Below are positions 23,728 to 39,691 of a DNA stretch of 64,000 bases, piece by piece (the first letter of the stretch is position 1; each line of letters begins with the position of its first letter). This stretch comes from Misgurnus anguillicaudatus. Its lineage: Eukaryota > Chordata > Actinopteri > Cypriniformes > Cobitidae. The notes beneath the pieces were generated by a model that searched no databases, was not told where the DNA came from, and saw nothing but the letters and a program-made list of their open reading frames with translations. The stretch spans positions 21,635,501 to 21,699,500 of the forward strand of contig NC_073355.2 of NCBI RefSeq assembly GCF_027580225.2. The letters run 5' to 3'. Both the position numbers and the translations under genes were made by a program.

Positions 23728-25005
23728 CAGGGCTTGACATTAACTTTTTGATCAACTTGTCCTTCGGACAAGTAAATTTGTGTTTCACTTGTCCATGCAC
23801 AAAAGTCACTTGTCCGGGTAAATATTTATAATATAATGTATTTTTTGTGTTTTGCTAATCAGAGGCGGAGGCAGGGATTTTTCATAGGGGTGGCCAGGCA
23901 GGGGCCAGCAGTTACTCTGGGGTGGCATATAAAATCTCTATCATTCAACCTTAAATTACTTTTAAGTATTATAGGTGTGTTAATCAGAATGATGTATAAC
24001 ATACAATTGCTACAATACTTTAATTTTAATTAAAATGAATTGAGATTAACATACAATTTATAGTCATCATTCAACCTCATGTTTTTTTAAACTATTTAAT
24101 CAAATAAAACTTCTGAAATTTACTTTGAAACCAGGATTTATATCTCCCATTGCTGAAAAAACTATAGAGACCAGACAATCATGTGAATTTTGCAGGCCAC
24201 TGATTTGTTTTTGACTAAGATTCATTTGGCTGCTTCTTGTTACTCTTTCTGAAGAAGGATGCTATATCTGCTGCCCACATTTCAATGATTGTCTGCCATT
24301 AAAACACTAAAGCAAAACATTAAAACATTACCATGTTTTAAAAACTCATTAGGGTAAATGTATCTATATTATCTGTTATATATAAAATCAATCTTAATCC
24401 TAGCATTTACGCTGTAATGTTTGTGTGGGATTTTAATGTACAGTGACGAACTCTTGTCAGATTCAAATCAGCTGTCGCGCAGGCGCAGCGCACACACACA
24501 TATAGGCGAGCTGAAAGAGAGATTCTCGTTATAAAACAGATTCTTAAACAAGATTTTAAGCCCATTATGTGTTTTTATCGAACTTTAGAAGAGAAAAATA
24601 CGGACTTAAATCGCTTTGACACACAGTGATGAAAACGCGGTTGAAGTGCCTGTCAGTTATTACTCACGCCGGAGCCTGAAGAAACATCACTCTCCACTCC
24701 ACGCCGTCTCGCGACTCCCGCCCCTCCGTGTTCGTCAATGAGGTTTAATGCGCGTGCAGCTTGTTTAGTAGTAGTAACAGTAACATGTAAACGAGTGTGT
24801 GTGTGTCGGCGCGCCGCGCTCTCTGTTCAATATTCCGCTCGGTGTTTTCGCTGCGTGTTCTGCTCTGTCGTTAACGGCATATAACGTTAAGTAACATTGT
24901 TTGAAATTTAACTTGTCCAGTCGGACAACTAATTTTCTCTTACACTTGTCCTAGAAAAAATCCACTTGTCCCGGACAAGCGGACAAGCCTTAATGTCGAG
25001 CCCTG
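23728..25005. mobile_element. Non-autonomous element with CAGGGCTTGACATTAAC ends
   Basis: The ends CAGGGCTTGACATTAAC and TTAATGTCGAGCCCTG are inverted; next to both lie repeated ACTTGTCC/GGACAAG words. The interior includes a CpG-rich stretch (24640-24880) with no supported exon. An exact target duplication is not evident. The same family occurs at 27918-28877. hAT-like by its ends. Confidence 0.72.
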
Positions 25006-25525
25006 AGTTTTAAAGCTAGAAGTGCATTGATAAGTATTACATAGTTTGAACTGTCATTTGAGAATCATCCTTTAATGTTACAGACACTGTAGCACAGGTT
25101 GGATTGTTTGTAATAAATATCTGCAGTTTGTTTACTGTATAATTGAAATAAGATCTTAAGAATTTATGACTGCGTTTGCTTTGTCTTTCATTCTCAAACG
25201 GCAGGAATGTTGTTTGTTGCTACTCCCTGTTGGAAAAATAAACCTCCTCTGTAAATTTTTTTTACTGTACGTTTACACCGCCACGGTCTTGAGCTTCCAA
25301 AGAAGCTCTGGCCGCCCGGTCGAGGACACTTGTCAAAAAGTATGGGGAAGTTTGTTGATGCTTTGGCCGCTCTGAAGTCTGTTTTCTCGGATCTAATGTT
25401 TTGGTAGGAACCAAAGTTTACATCGTATGTTTCTCCGGAATCAGCCAGCGAAGAACATCTAGGCTATATTCCGATTGGTTGCTGGCATTTTGCTGCTGAA
25501 CCACGTCATAGCTCATTACTATAAA

Positions 25526-26329
25526 TAGGGCCCTATAATTTCCGCGATCACGGAATCGCGGACGGAATCGCGGAATTGGCTAATTAACACGGAATCTAGT
25601 ATTAACGCGGATTTTTGCGGAATTTTACATATTTTGAATAAAATTATGTTTTTGTGTGGGAGACGAACGTATGTCTGGGGGAAATGCAGACTGGGGGAAG
25701 TAAATCTGGGCGACACGCCCCCTCGTGTCGTTTCAGACCCCCTCCAAAACACTGAAACCATGGCGAAGCGGCTCTTCACGACTCTGCTTTCGTCAGCGAA
25801 AAAATTAAGAAATTCGACGCTAAGCACTTAGTTCCGAGCAGGTCTCACATGACTTTTATGTGACCGGAGAACTGTTATTTTGGAAGTTTTGTCAACACTC
25901 TGTTCACGGTGAGCGCAAAGATACATGCACTCTCTCATCCACGTCTGTCTCACTGTACCTCTCTCATGTGCACGCGCTCATGCATCTGTCCGAAGTGCGA
26001 ACACAAATCCTCATGTATTTGTTCAGTTTTATGCATTTCAAGCGAGCTGAGGCAAACTATCCCTCTCATTTAAAATATAATCATCTGCATCATGGCGCCG
26101 CTCTCTGTCTCTCTTTCGCTCGCACGTGCAATGAGCTGGGTGCTCATGCTGTCCTAAGTCAGATCACTATCCTGTGTATGTTTGTAAAGTTATATGCATT
26201 TCAAGCGATTGTGTATAAAATATGGATCGCGTTCCGCTGAATTGATGTGTTTAAGGCACTTCTGAAGGTACCACTGCTTTGACACCTAGTTGTAGCCTCC
26301 TGCAACAACACTAAACAATGCATTGAATT

Positions 26330-26406
<77 letters not shown>

Positions 26407-26647
26407 AGTGCATCTTTTATAGTCATTAAGTTATCCAGTTTTTCCCCAAATCATTTACATTTTAATCATTAACATTAAAGTCACACTCTTTTTATGACTA
26501 AAATAAAAGTAAAGGGTAAAAAATATAATTGATAAAAAATTAAAACGGATAAAACGGAATTTGCAAAAATTAAAACGGAGAAAACGGAATTTGGGAAAAA
26601 ATAAAACGGAATTTGGGAAAAAATAAAACGGATTTTATAGGGCCCTA
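25526..26647. mobile_element. hAT-like element with TAGGGCCCTATA ends
   Basis: The left end TAGGGCCCTATAATTTCCGC and right end GGATTTTATAGGGCCCTA are inverted. The right arm contains four or five short repeats of AAAACGGAATTTG. TATAAA flanks both sides, consistent with a worn 8-bp duplication. A 126-codon open frame at 25860-26240 and a GT microsatellite lie inside; no transposase domain is recognised. Confidence 0.72.
26329..26407. repeat. (GT)n microsatellite
   Basis: A long GT run with a single TCTG interruption near 26378, inside the element at 25526-26647. Confidence 0.95.
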
Positions 26648-27698
26648 TATAAAGTTGAGCTTCTTTCAGTTTTCTGATCGACGCCCTGATCGCCCAAAAT
26701 ACGACGCTGATGGATTTGACGCACCTTGCAGCTGCCAGCTTCCGTTGTAAATGAATGACTTCCGGTAACTTTGGAAGCTGAAGTTGGCGGCAGTGTGAAC
26801 GTTGAGTTACTGTGCATGCTGGTAGACATCTGCAGGAGTACAACGTATGTGAAGTTGAAGTAGAAAGCCGAGGACTTGATAGTAAGGTTGGTGCCATCAT
26901 ATAAGCTAGAGCTCGACCTTAAATGCTAACAGTTTCAGCATGAGTAGGTCAATCTGTTGAAACCAGCGGAAACAAAACTGTCAGCAATAATCATCATGTG
27001 TGATGCATGATTTGTAAAGCATTGCTGCATTGAGGGACAATATGAATCACAGTGGAGAAAGATCACATCATTCATTAAACAGAACACAATGTTCAGCTCC
27101 AGTTCTATAGATGTGCTTATTGATAAATAAACCTCTTCATTGAACTCCATGACTTTTCAGGACCAAATTATAAAATCCTTTTTAAGTCAGATGACTTAAT
27201 AACACTAATAATGGAGAAAGTGTTCATATTCAGTGTGTGGTTATTGCGCGTTATTACTAGAAAGAGCATCTTGCTTTACCATGTCAAATTAATAATTAAA
27301 CTTGTTTGGTTCTCATTAATAATGTATGTGTCTTAATTTGTGGTTGAGATGCCAAATGTTTAAATGTCTTTATCTAAAATAAATTAACAGCTTAATTTTT
27401 AAAAATGTTTTCCCATCTGTTGAATAGCTTTTTTCAACCTGGCCTAAAGACAAGCTGTATTGGTCATTGGGCATAAAAAAAAAAGTTTGGTTCCGGTTGG
27501 TTGTCAGTTTAGGTCATGGGTCGGTAGGGAATTTATTTTATTTATTTATTTTTTTTTACAGTGGCAGCAAGGGATAGGTAGGAAATTGTTAAATATTTAA
27601 ATTGAATAGCGGATATATTTGAGGTGACTTTGGCCATATTGCGTGTTTGTCTCACGCAGCGCAGAGCCACGGATCTCCACGGATTATCTCTTTTTTAT

Positions 27699-27710
<12 letters not shown>

Positions 27711-27758
<48 letters not shown>
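27711..27758. repeat. (GA)n microsatellite
   Basis: A pure GA run of about 24 units following a short GT run. Confidence 0.96.
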
Positions 27759-27759
<1 letters not shown>

Positions 27760-27917
27760 AGTAAATGCAGCTACACTGCGTGTTTTAAAGTAAAAAAATA
27801 AATAAATAACGAAACGCAATATGTGGAGGCCGGTGTTGAATCTGTCTGTATGATATGAAAAATATCTTACGTGAGCCTGTGGCTAAAGTATAAAAGTGGA
27901 ACTCTTTGTAGCATAAT

Positions 27918-28877
27918 CAGGGCTTGACATTAACTTTTTTGCTCACCAGCCAATGTGGCTAGTTGTTTTTCAAAGGTACTAGCCAAAGTTAAATTGTATA
28001 TGATTAAATTTGACTTTGGCATCCTAAAATTACTTTAATTCGAGCAAATTTACTTGCTAAATTAGATGCAGACTGAATTTCAAATGCAGTCTGACTACCC
28101 GAATTAAGACAACATTTAGCTGGTATATAGCTGGTATATCAGTATAGATCATATAAGATGCATGAAAAACATGCTAGTAATTAAGGCATAAATAGATTAA
28201 CTTTGAATGAATATATTAAAAGTAGAACAGGGGTGTAGAAGAAACACTAATTCTAAACTGAAAAGATAAACACAAAACCCATCGATAACCACTTTAAATA
28301 TTTATTAACAACAGCAGTAAATACTGTCAAGATATGTACATTAATTTTACTGTCATGCAGATGTATTTTATAAGCTAAATGGTTTCTGATAAAAGTGATT
28401 TAAGACTTTTAATGACAAATGTCAGGAGGGCATTATTGTTACATTAAAATGATGCGCGAACCTCTCGATGGCGGGTTTCTTTTGATTTCGTGTGCATTCA
28501 GATGCGCTGAATTTCTCTTCGCTCTTGCCCTGAGAGTTTGCACGCAATTTATATCTAATCAATCACTTCCATGCAATTGTTTTATCTTTCCCGAAGTGTG
28601 CATGCGCTCAGACTGCGTCCTCTTGTGCATTCGCAAATCCATCAGCTCTCGCGCGCTCTCTGGAAGGTGACGCTTTGGTCCGCAACGCCCCGCTGATCGC
28701 GTGCGCGTCTCTCAACAGATCTCTGTGCGTTGCTCTGGGTGCAGAATGCTCATGGAAGTTGTAGTTTCCCAGTGTCGCATTGCGTATTGTTTATCATTTC
28801 GCATAACTTTTAAGAAAACAGACCCGCCTTACGGCCGAAATCTTATCCGCGTTTGGCGGTGTTAATGTCAAGCCCTG
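27918..28877. mobile_element. Second copy of the CAGGGCTTGACATTAAC family
   Basis: The ends CAGGGCTTGACATTAAC and GTTAATGTCAAGCCCTG are exact inverse copies of each other. Flanks AGCATAAT and GTCATAAT agree at 6 of 8 positions, compatible with an aged hAT target duplication. The interior has a GC-rich block (28600-28860). It is inserted in the larger element at 27469-29354. Confidence 0.75.
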
Positions 28878-29639
28878 GTCATAATACCATAAATTCAAAT
28901 ATTATAATTCACTTACTGCCAGCAAAAATGAGCCTTGGTTTGTGCTCTCTGGAAGAGAAAAGCCCACTTGCATATCGTTGTTCAGCTCGTCTTTTTTTGT
29001 CTGTAATTTACAACTTTCGGCGGGGCAAAAGATTACGTTGCTGTGCACGAAACAGCATCTCGAATGCACACCAAAAATTACCACTTTACCAGTGCTTTTG
29101 TAAGTGGCGACAACGATCTGTGAACTATTGTGTTAACGACTGAGTAGCTGCTTTGTTTGTTGCTGGAGGACGCGTGCTTTACAAAAACGGTGCTGTACTA
29201 AAAGGTAAATTATAGTTCGCCTCAAATTTTTTTTATTTGTGTATTTATTTAATGTGTATTATTTCTTCCCCAGGCTCATAAAATAAATTTGGGTCGCACA
29301 TAAATTGGCAGGGTCGGTCGGAAACCGGAACCAAACAAAATTTTTTTTTAGGCCTTGTGAGTCTTACTGTGGAATTGCGTGTAATCTTACTTCTCAAAGT
29401 GAGTCAGTTTACAAGACTTCACTGCAGCTACAGTGATCTCTTTCTCTGATGTTATCATCATCATCATGGGTGTTTCTTCACATAATTTGACGCTTGTGTA
29501 GTAGTTTTGTTAAAGTGAGGAATGCGTGCTCCATGCCGTCTCTGTATTCTGAAGCCCCACCCTGACTTTCTTTAGTAAGTGCACACTAATCTGACATCAC
29601 AATGGGTGTGTGCTCACAACATTTTTAAAGGGTAACCTT

Positions 29640-30140
29640 TTTGCCATAATTAGACTAGATGACAATACAGATTATTAGGGCTATCACGGGAACCGCAATT
29701 CCGTATTACGGCAACATTTAAGTAATGCTAGTTTGTCATCAAACAAAAAAATCATCTACTTTATTAACTTTTTTTTGTTGAGTGAAAGGTGCTCATTTAA
29801 TTTATTTATTTATGCCACATCATTAAATTATATTATTTCCAAACAGTATATAGTATAACATGCACTGAAGCTTTTTATTTTTTTAGATTTTTTAATTATA
29901 AAAAACCCAAAGAACCCAAATTCAGTCATGGAAACGTTGCGGTAATGAAAATTTTCCTCTTAAATGTGGAAAAAGCAACAAAATAGGCTTGTATGATGTC
30001 ATTTGAAATCATGTGCAAAATAGTACACGAAGAGATGTTTGTAACTGTTTGCTTCTTATTTTGATACTCTTACTTTGCATTTACTTTATCAAAATGTTTC
30101 ATGACATCTCATAAGTCTAATTTCATGAGAATCACCCATG
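29640..30140. repeat. Partial copy of the GGGTGATTCTCA element family
   Basis: The sequence ends CATGAGAATCACCCATGG and contains TTGCGGTAATGAAAATTTTC, words shared with the complete element at 42467-43385. The opposite end is not recognisable, so this is a truncated or diverged copy. Confidence 0.5.
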
Positions 30141-30605
30141 GGCTGTTCTGTTATGTTGCTAAATGATCTCAGGTTCAGCCCGGATAGTGAGGAGCTCCCT
30201 GATCTCTGCTTCAGTCTAGCTTTCAGATATTTCTTGACGTGAATGTTAATCTGCATTTAAATCTTCCATGTCAAAAAGCTGAAGTATATTCTTGTTGCAA
30301 TCTATCGGTATTGTTTCTTCCTTTTGTTCACACAGAACGCTTTCAGTGTATGTTACGGAAATGTTACTAGGTCCCCGTTTACAGATGTTGTTTGTGTTCA
30401 CACAGAAGGCTCTCTGCCAATTTTACGGAAATTTTCTGGGATCAAAGTGCTGTGTGAATGGGGTTAGCTTTGTCTCCACTTTCCCAGAAATCTGGCACTT
30501 ACAGGAGAATCATGTCTATGTTCCTGCCCCATGTCATCTTGTTTACATGGTGTGCTTGATGTGTAACTTTGCTCATGGAGGCTGATAATTGATTAGATGC
30601 ACTTC

Positions 30606-30700
30606 ACTGTAAAAAGTGAAATGTTGGATCAACTTCAAAAAATTACTTGGTAACACCAAAATAAGTTTTTTTTTTAACTTGACAATGTCTAACAGTTTTC
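30606..30700. repeat. Fragment of CACTGTAAAAA MITE
   Basis: It starts CACTGTAAAAAGTGAAATG with a later AACTTGACA block, as in the MITE at 12790. The right terminus is absent. Confidence 0.5.
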
Positions 30701-31194
30701 AAAATAAAAGACACATCTGTTCTTGTTGTGAATAGGGTTATATAGGGCTCTTTGTGCAGTTTATCTCTTGAGTTACAGTTCAGATTAAAGTTTAACTCGG
30801 TAGATAGGGTGCAGTCTCTCTCTCTCTAATTCTCTCTCTCTTTCTCTCTGATTAATTCAGATGGCAGGTGTCTCCTCTTACAGGTTGTTCAGGTTTCTGG
30901 TTTCCTCCTGTACTCTTCTTTCTACCACTGGCATCCTGCATTCGCCTCATAACTAAGCCTATTGTTTTTTCTTTTCTTCTCCTCCCTTCTCTTGTTTCTT
31001 CACATGGTGAATCAGGTTTAAACTATACTTGTTTCATTACTTACAGATGTGGCTGAACTATAACCTACATCTATAGCACTCATAGCATTCAAGGAGTTGC
31101 CTTCACAATTAAAAACACCCACCATGACCTTTTCACCACCGTTGTTTTCTGTGCAAATAATTTGGACTAAATAACTATAAATTATGTTATCTGA

Positions 31195-34174
<2,980 letters not shown>

Positions 34175-34720
34175 TCCATTCCACCCTTTCCCCTTCTGTC
34201 AGCGCTGTGTGTGTGTGTGTACGAGTGTGTGTGTAAAGGGTCACAGCACTGGTTTCAGTCTCACCCGGTTGCCCAGTTTATTCATTTCTTTATCTTGTCC
34301 AGTCTTGTGTACGTCAGAGGCTCTGCCCAGTGCTGTCTAATACACATGCAAGTGTGTGTTTGTGTGTGAGTGTGTGTGTACTGAGGGTGGGAGCAGCCTT
34401 GCTGTGCCTTTTAAAATAGACACACTCTGTACAGCACGGTTCTCTCTCTTTCTCCTCTCCCTTCTCTCTCCTGATCCCCCATGGTTTTCTGCACGCAAAG
34501 AATGACCGAGGATGGTTAATATTTCTGTTACTCTAATACACTGAAATAAGACTATAGGCCTATATTCTCAATGTTTGAAGCAATCACGCATGACTAAAAT
34601 GTTACAAGGTGTGAGTTGCCATTTTTTGACCCCCCCACATTTGATAACTCATTGTAACCTGCATCAGGTTGGGAAAAAGAAGGAAAAACAGACAATAAAG
34701 TGACGTTTCCCATCCATTCT
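34175..34720 (+). other. arf2: arf2 3' UTR
   Basis: Sequence after the stop codon with short GT-rich tracts. The first good poly(A) signal is AATAAA at 34694-34699; another at 36137-36142 would give a roughly 2-kb UTR. The true end needs cDNA. Confidence 0.55.
34694..34699 (+). terminator. arf2: Candidate arf2 poly(A) signal
   Basis: AATAAA, followed within 45 bases by T/TG-rich sequence, 520 bases after the stop codon. Confidence 0.5.
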
Positions 34721-36987
34721 TCTTTGCGTCATTTGAAAATCATGCTATAGCTTTTGTCACAGGAAGCCTTTTCCATGTGAACACCAGCTCATTTTCTCTG
34801 CTGCTCTCCTCAGTCAAGCGCATTAAAGCACAAGCGTGTGAAACCTTTAGTCAGTATGTAAACGACTTAATGTTGTCTTAAGACGTTTTTTTTCAATGCG
34901 TGTCTGTTTCAGTTGATCTCATAGAGCTTCACAGCTCAAACATTGAAAGGTGGAGAAATCCTGTATCATTAAATTGGATCCCAGGCACTAACAGATTTAC
35001 ATGTGTTTTGAATGCTATTTAAGAGGTGATCAGGCAGAATTGATGTGTGTGTGTGTTTATGGGATTGTGAGGGGAGTGAGCGCCCTCTGCAGGAGCAGTG
35101 AGGCCTTTTGAGAGCTGCTCCCACTCCAGTGATTCTTTTAGCTCTTTCTTTATTTTTATTGTTATTGTGATTGATTATTTTTGGTTATTATGGTCTCTTT
35201 CAAGGTTTCCAGCGTCATAAATACAGTTCAAATCTCATGAGTGTTCAGCCAAGGCCATTAAGGGCTTATAAGGTTGCATGCATTTTCCATGCAAGTGTAA
35301 CGCAAACTGAACATCCAGGCACATATCGGCTGGTTATAAAATAAGACCAGACGGGAAATGCAAATGCAGGCCGGGTCCTCCCAAACCTAAGAGAACAGCT
35401 GCGATTCAAAATGCAAACTTTAGCCAGTTAGAATATAGATTAACCAATAGTAAACGTGTATCATATTTTTGTCCTCCATGTTTCCCTTATTTGATGGCGG
35501 CTGCTTTATCACATGCACCAATCCATTCGAAAACAATGTCACTGAAAAAAACAAGCACCAGCAGAAAGATAGGCTGAGTTAACTTTAAAGTGTACACACA
35601 TCTTTTAATTACGCACAACTGACAGACCCATTTAGCTTTCCTTCATATTCCAATTACGACTGCGGTGTTTAATACGGCATTAAACATGCATGCTGTAAAG
35701 ATCACATTCTGGATGATTGCAGTAGTGCTGACTGACCTCTCATATGGGAATGGCTTTATGTTTCACCTTGTGTGAAACTTGATGGCAACATGAATAAGTT
35801 TTGACACAACCCCCACCACTTTCAGTCATCAAAATTCATAACTTTAATAGTTTCATAACTCTAATAATGTTTTTTGGCCTTTTAGTTCTATTATACAGAT
35901 CTGCTGTAGTAGTTAAGATTTATTTGAATAAGCATTTATAAAGTGTATGGAAATGTATTTAGCTTACAAATTTCATTTAGCTGCCCTATGTTCAGACGAG
36001 AAGCTTTAATTTTTTTCGAAATTCTGTAAAATAATATAAAAGCAAAGAACGTGTGCATATGTTTTTCTTTTACTTCAAATGGTTTTGTTTTAGCTTTTTT
36101 TTAAACCCATCTTGTAACATCTGATAAATGCACTATAATAAAGAGATCTCTATTACAATTGACCTTATTGCACATTTGTTTTATGGTTTCCTGAGGGGTT
36201 TATAATTTTAATCGATATTTGATATGGTGGAGCTATAAAATGACCTTTTATTACATCTTATCGTCAGGGGGCGCTGTTGAATAGCTTTAAAATCAAGCTA
36301 AAGGTTTATCCTTATAAAAGTGCATGCCTCTTACGTCATTAAATCCACATTAAAAAGTTCTAGTCTTTCACAATGTGTTTGAGCATTTTTGTGCTAAAAA
36401 TTGTCTGAAACAAAGCACATTTTCCACTGAATTTCAAAATCCTCAGAATAAGATACATTTCGAAGTCTGCATAAAACCTCATGAACAAGCACACTTGGAA
36501 TCTCTGAAAGATATTTTTGGTAGCTGTAAAATTAGCTTTATCGTTCACAATAATTAATGAAGGACATGCGTTTTGCAGCATTTGCAACCTTTATCTTACA
36601 GCTGGATTTTGAAATAATCTGCATCCCATTCCAGTACATTTTAAACATATGCGGATGACTTTTGGTTTGGATTAACAAAACTGATCCTATGTTATGTGAT
36701 CCAAAGCCATAGAAAAAAAGCAGTACAAAATAGACATTGTACATCTTTCTACTATACAGAAGTGATGTGGAACGTCAATCTATGTTTTTCTTTTAACTGG
36801 AAAAAATCTTTCATGTGTTCACAAACTAATTAACAAAGTTTCAAGTGCAATAAAGTTTGTGAAGTGTTTGCGATGGTTTACTAACTCTACAGTGATGTTT
36901 AAACTTTATCACATTAAAGATACAAAATGGGCACGGAGCATCTTTTCTTTGTTTTAGGAGAGAAGTATAAATAACTTTCATAATTGG
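34721..36987. other. No gene seen; possible distal arf2 3' UTR
   Basis: AT-rich sequence with an AATAAA at 36137-36142 that could serve a long arf2 transcript. No exon, RNA gene or intact mobile element is recognised. Confidence 0.5.
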
Positions 36988-37423
36988 TAGGGATGCACCG
37001 ATAGGATTTTTGGGGCTGATACCAATATTAAACACTATACAGTACAATACTAAACAGTTGGTCTATTAGCTAGTTTATTTCTGCATCAAATTATTTTTAC
37101 TGAACATGTATGGGATCTAATTAACATTCAACCGACCATATAAATATTGCTACTTCAAAAAAAACTTCTTTTTCCCCACTAAGTGCAGTTTGTTTCTTTT
37201 ATTGTCCAAGACATTTGAGCTAGCTCAACAAAGGTATTCTGTCGGTGCTTAAGTATAGTGCACAACAGAACATTAAATCATTTTAATTGAACAACAGACA
37301 TGCAACTCATTGCCATTATGCGGTTAATTAATAAACAATCGGTATCGGCCTTTCTCGTGCTATTGCCGATATGCCGATGGTTTCAAATTCATAAAAATCG
37401 GCCGATACATCGGTGCATCACTA
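36988..37423. mobile_element. hAT MITE with perfect 8-bp TSD
   Basis: The ends TAGGGATGCACCGATA and ATCGGTGCATCACTA are inverted, and both arms contain further ATCGGC/GCCGAT words. The perfect duplication ATAATTGG (36980-36987 and 37424-37431) defines an hAT insertion. Confidence 0.9.
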
Positions 37424-37835
37424 ATAATTGGAGGAAGTCTTGTAGCAAACTATAATTGTGAAGTCTCAGTACAGAATGTATTTGGTGTAGAAAAGCTTAT
37501 AAAACCATGACAAAATCCCAAAATAAGGCCATTTAACTATAATCAATATGGGCACAAGGGTAACACTTAAGTCCATTCATTCAAAAGAGATGCTTTACTG
37601 GTGGTCCTTTTGTGGATCGCAGTTTCTACCTTAAAAAAATAAAACAAATCACAAAAAGTCACATAATGCATTAACTGACAGTTGTTACGTCATGGTGAGG
37701 ATCCTAATCCTAAAATTTGCTTCCAAATACAAAGCATGCTGGAAGGCCCCATCCAGCCTGGGAATTTAGCTTCCACATTTTATGATACTAAAGGCTAAAA
37801 TGTTGATACCGAAATATTACACTATATAATATCTG

Positions 37836-38735
37836 CTGGGTTGTTTTTAACCCAAGGCTGGAAAAATATTGGACCCAGAGGCGGACAGAGTAGACAACTT
37901 AATTACTTGAGTAAAAGTACAGATACTCTTTGCTAAATTTTACTCAAGTACAAGTAAACGTACTGCATGTCTACTTAAGTAAAAGTACTGAAGTACTTGT
38001 TTTTAAAAGTACTTGAGTATCAAGAGTACAAGAGTACATTTTCTAAATATTGCATTAATACTGCCACAGTACATGTTGAACCATGTGAGATGATTGACAG
38101 CTGTACAGCAAATGTTAGAGCACTGAGGTCAAATCTGACACACATCTCGAATTTTTGTAGGTGGTGATGAAATTCTTTTTTTTGTAAACACAGCAAACAC
38201 TTGAAGCGAAAACTATTATTAACTTGTTCAGAAAATGTAAATAGGCTTTCGAAGTGGGGCCACGGGTTTTCACATTCCCAGGATGGACCTGCTGCGTCTT
38301 CATCCATTCTTTAGTTCATGGTTTCGTCTCTTATCTAAAAATCTGACACTGATGACTTTGGCGGAAAGCTGAAGGTGATTGCTGATAGGCTGTCCCAATC
38401 AGTGGCGCCTGCACAATCCAATCACGTTTGAGAGAGAAAAACAACAAATTGAGGGTTTCCGAGATTTTTCTTTTTTTAGAAGTAACAGGTACTTATGGTT
38501 ATGGATAGAAATGTATTGGAGTAAAGAGTACAATATTTGCCTCTTAAATGTACTTGAGTAGTCATGATTTCTCCCCAAAAATGATACTTGGGTAAAGTAC
38601 AGATCCCTCAAAATTGTACTTAAGTACTGTACTCAAGTAAAAGTACTCCATTACTGTCTGGCTCTGGACAGAACAAATAAACCTTTTCTGGGTTATTCTT
38701 AACAAACCGTGAGTTGAAACCCAGCATTGTGTTGA
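37836..38735. mobile_element. TGGGTT-type MITE split by another element
   Basis: The flanks of 37876-38666 read CTGCTGGGTTGTTTTTAACCC...AATATTGGAC on the left and GACAGAACAAAT...CTGGGTTATT on the right, the same words as the MITE at 8811-9029. This suggests one old copy interrupted by the later insertion. Outer borders are approximate. Confidence 0.5.
37876..38666. mobile_element. Non-autonomous element rich in AAGTAC words
   Basis: The left end CAGAGGCGGACAGAGTAG and right end TTACTGTCTGGCTCTG are inverted. Both arms are dense in AAAAGTACTTGAGTA-type words, so each arm folds back. No clean target duplication. hAT-like by its CAG...CTG ends. Confidence 0.7.
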
Positions 38736-39249
38736 AACATCCTTATTTATGCCTACCTTTCAACCTGAAACAACTGTCTTTGCCCATGGTGCGGTTTTTG
38801 ACTCAAACAGGTTCTCCATCAAGGAGCATATCTATGTTGTATTTGTTGCCAATGAGCCAGCATTCAGTTCTGTTAAAAAGAAACTCCAGAGCTTACACTG
38901 CTAGACAGTAGGGATGTATTATGCAGTGGGTTGTTGGGCTAAACTTGGATTGCATCTAAATATAACTTTGCTTTCAGGCAAAAAAGTTAAAAGCTTTTTC
39001 TTTTTACTTTATTCTTTGTTGAAAAATTGTCTGAACATTCCAACCCATGATACTCTGATATGCTGAATAGTTATGAGATTACATCACATCAGTGAAATCT
39101 TTTACATGACTGTTCACATAGTTTGGGTTGTTAAACCAAAGAGGTTATCAGACAGACAACCACATTTTCCCAGTTAAACATCTCCTGTCACAAATGATAC
39201 ACACAAATTGAAACTTTTGAATTTTTTTTAACATTACTCCCAAACAACA

Positions 39250-39691
39250 TCTTGAGAAGATAAGCAAAAAAGAACATGATGAAAATTGTGTCATCATCTA
39301 CTCACCCTTATGTTGTAGGCTACTGGACCTGTGTGCATTTCTTTACTCTGATGAACACAAAGGAACATATTTTGCTAAATGATGGTTAGCATTTAGCTGA
39401 TTGACTTCCATAGCAGGAAAAACAAATACGATGGAATTCAGTGTGTGCCGTCAACTGTGTGCTTACTATCATTTATCAAAACATCTTCTTTATCATATTA
39501 TTAATACATCCAAAATATTTGTTTTCCTACTATGAAAGTCAATGGTTACAATCAGCTGTGTGATAACCATCATTTATCAAAATATCTTCTTTTGTGTTCA
39601 TCAAGAAAAAGAAATTTATACAGATTTAGAACAACATGAGGATGAGAAAATGATTACCGAATTTTCCTTTTTGTGTGAACTATCCCTTTAA
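39250..39691. mobile_element. Diverged copy of the TTAAAGGGATAGTTCACC MITE
   Basis: It has ATGATGAAAATTGTGTCATC and ACTCACCCTTATGTTG near the left, and AACAACATGAGGATGAG and GTGTGAACTATCCCTTTAA on the right. These are the standard arms of the family seen at 23081. The left terminus is eroded. Confidence 0.65.

Larger units (their letters stand above)
27469..29354. mobile_element. Larger element interrupted by the 27918-28877 insertion
   Basis: The left end GGCATAAAAAAAAAAGTTTG with TTCCGGTTGG corresponds inversely to the right end GGAACCAAACAAAATTTTTT...TAGGCC, and GGTCGGTAGG matches the complement of the right-hand GGCAGGGTCGGTCGG region loosely. No clean target duplication was found, so the borders are approximate. 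Confidence 0.55.

Noticed and set aside
25860..26240. 126-codon open frame inside the 25526-26647 element
   Set aside because: It has no transposase motif, no splice context and low-complexity composition; it is more likely chance within a non-autonomous element.
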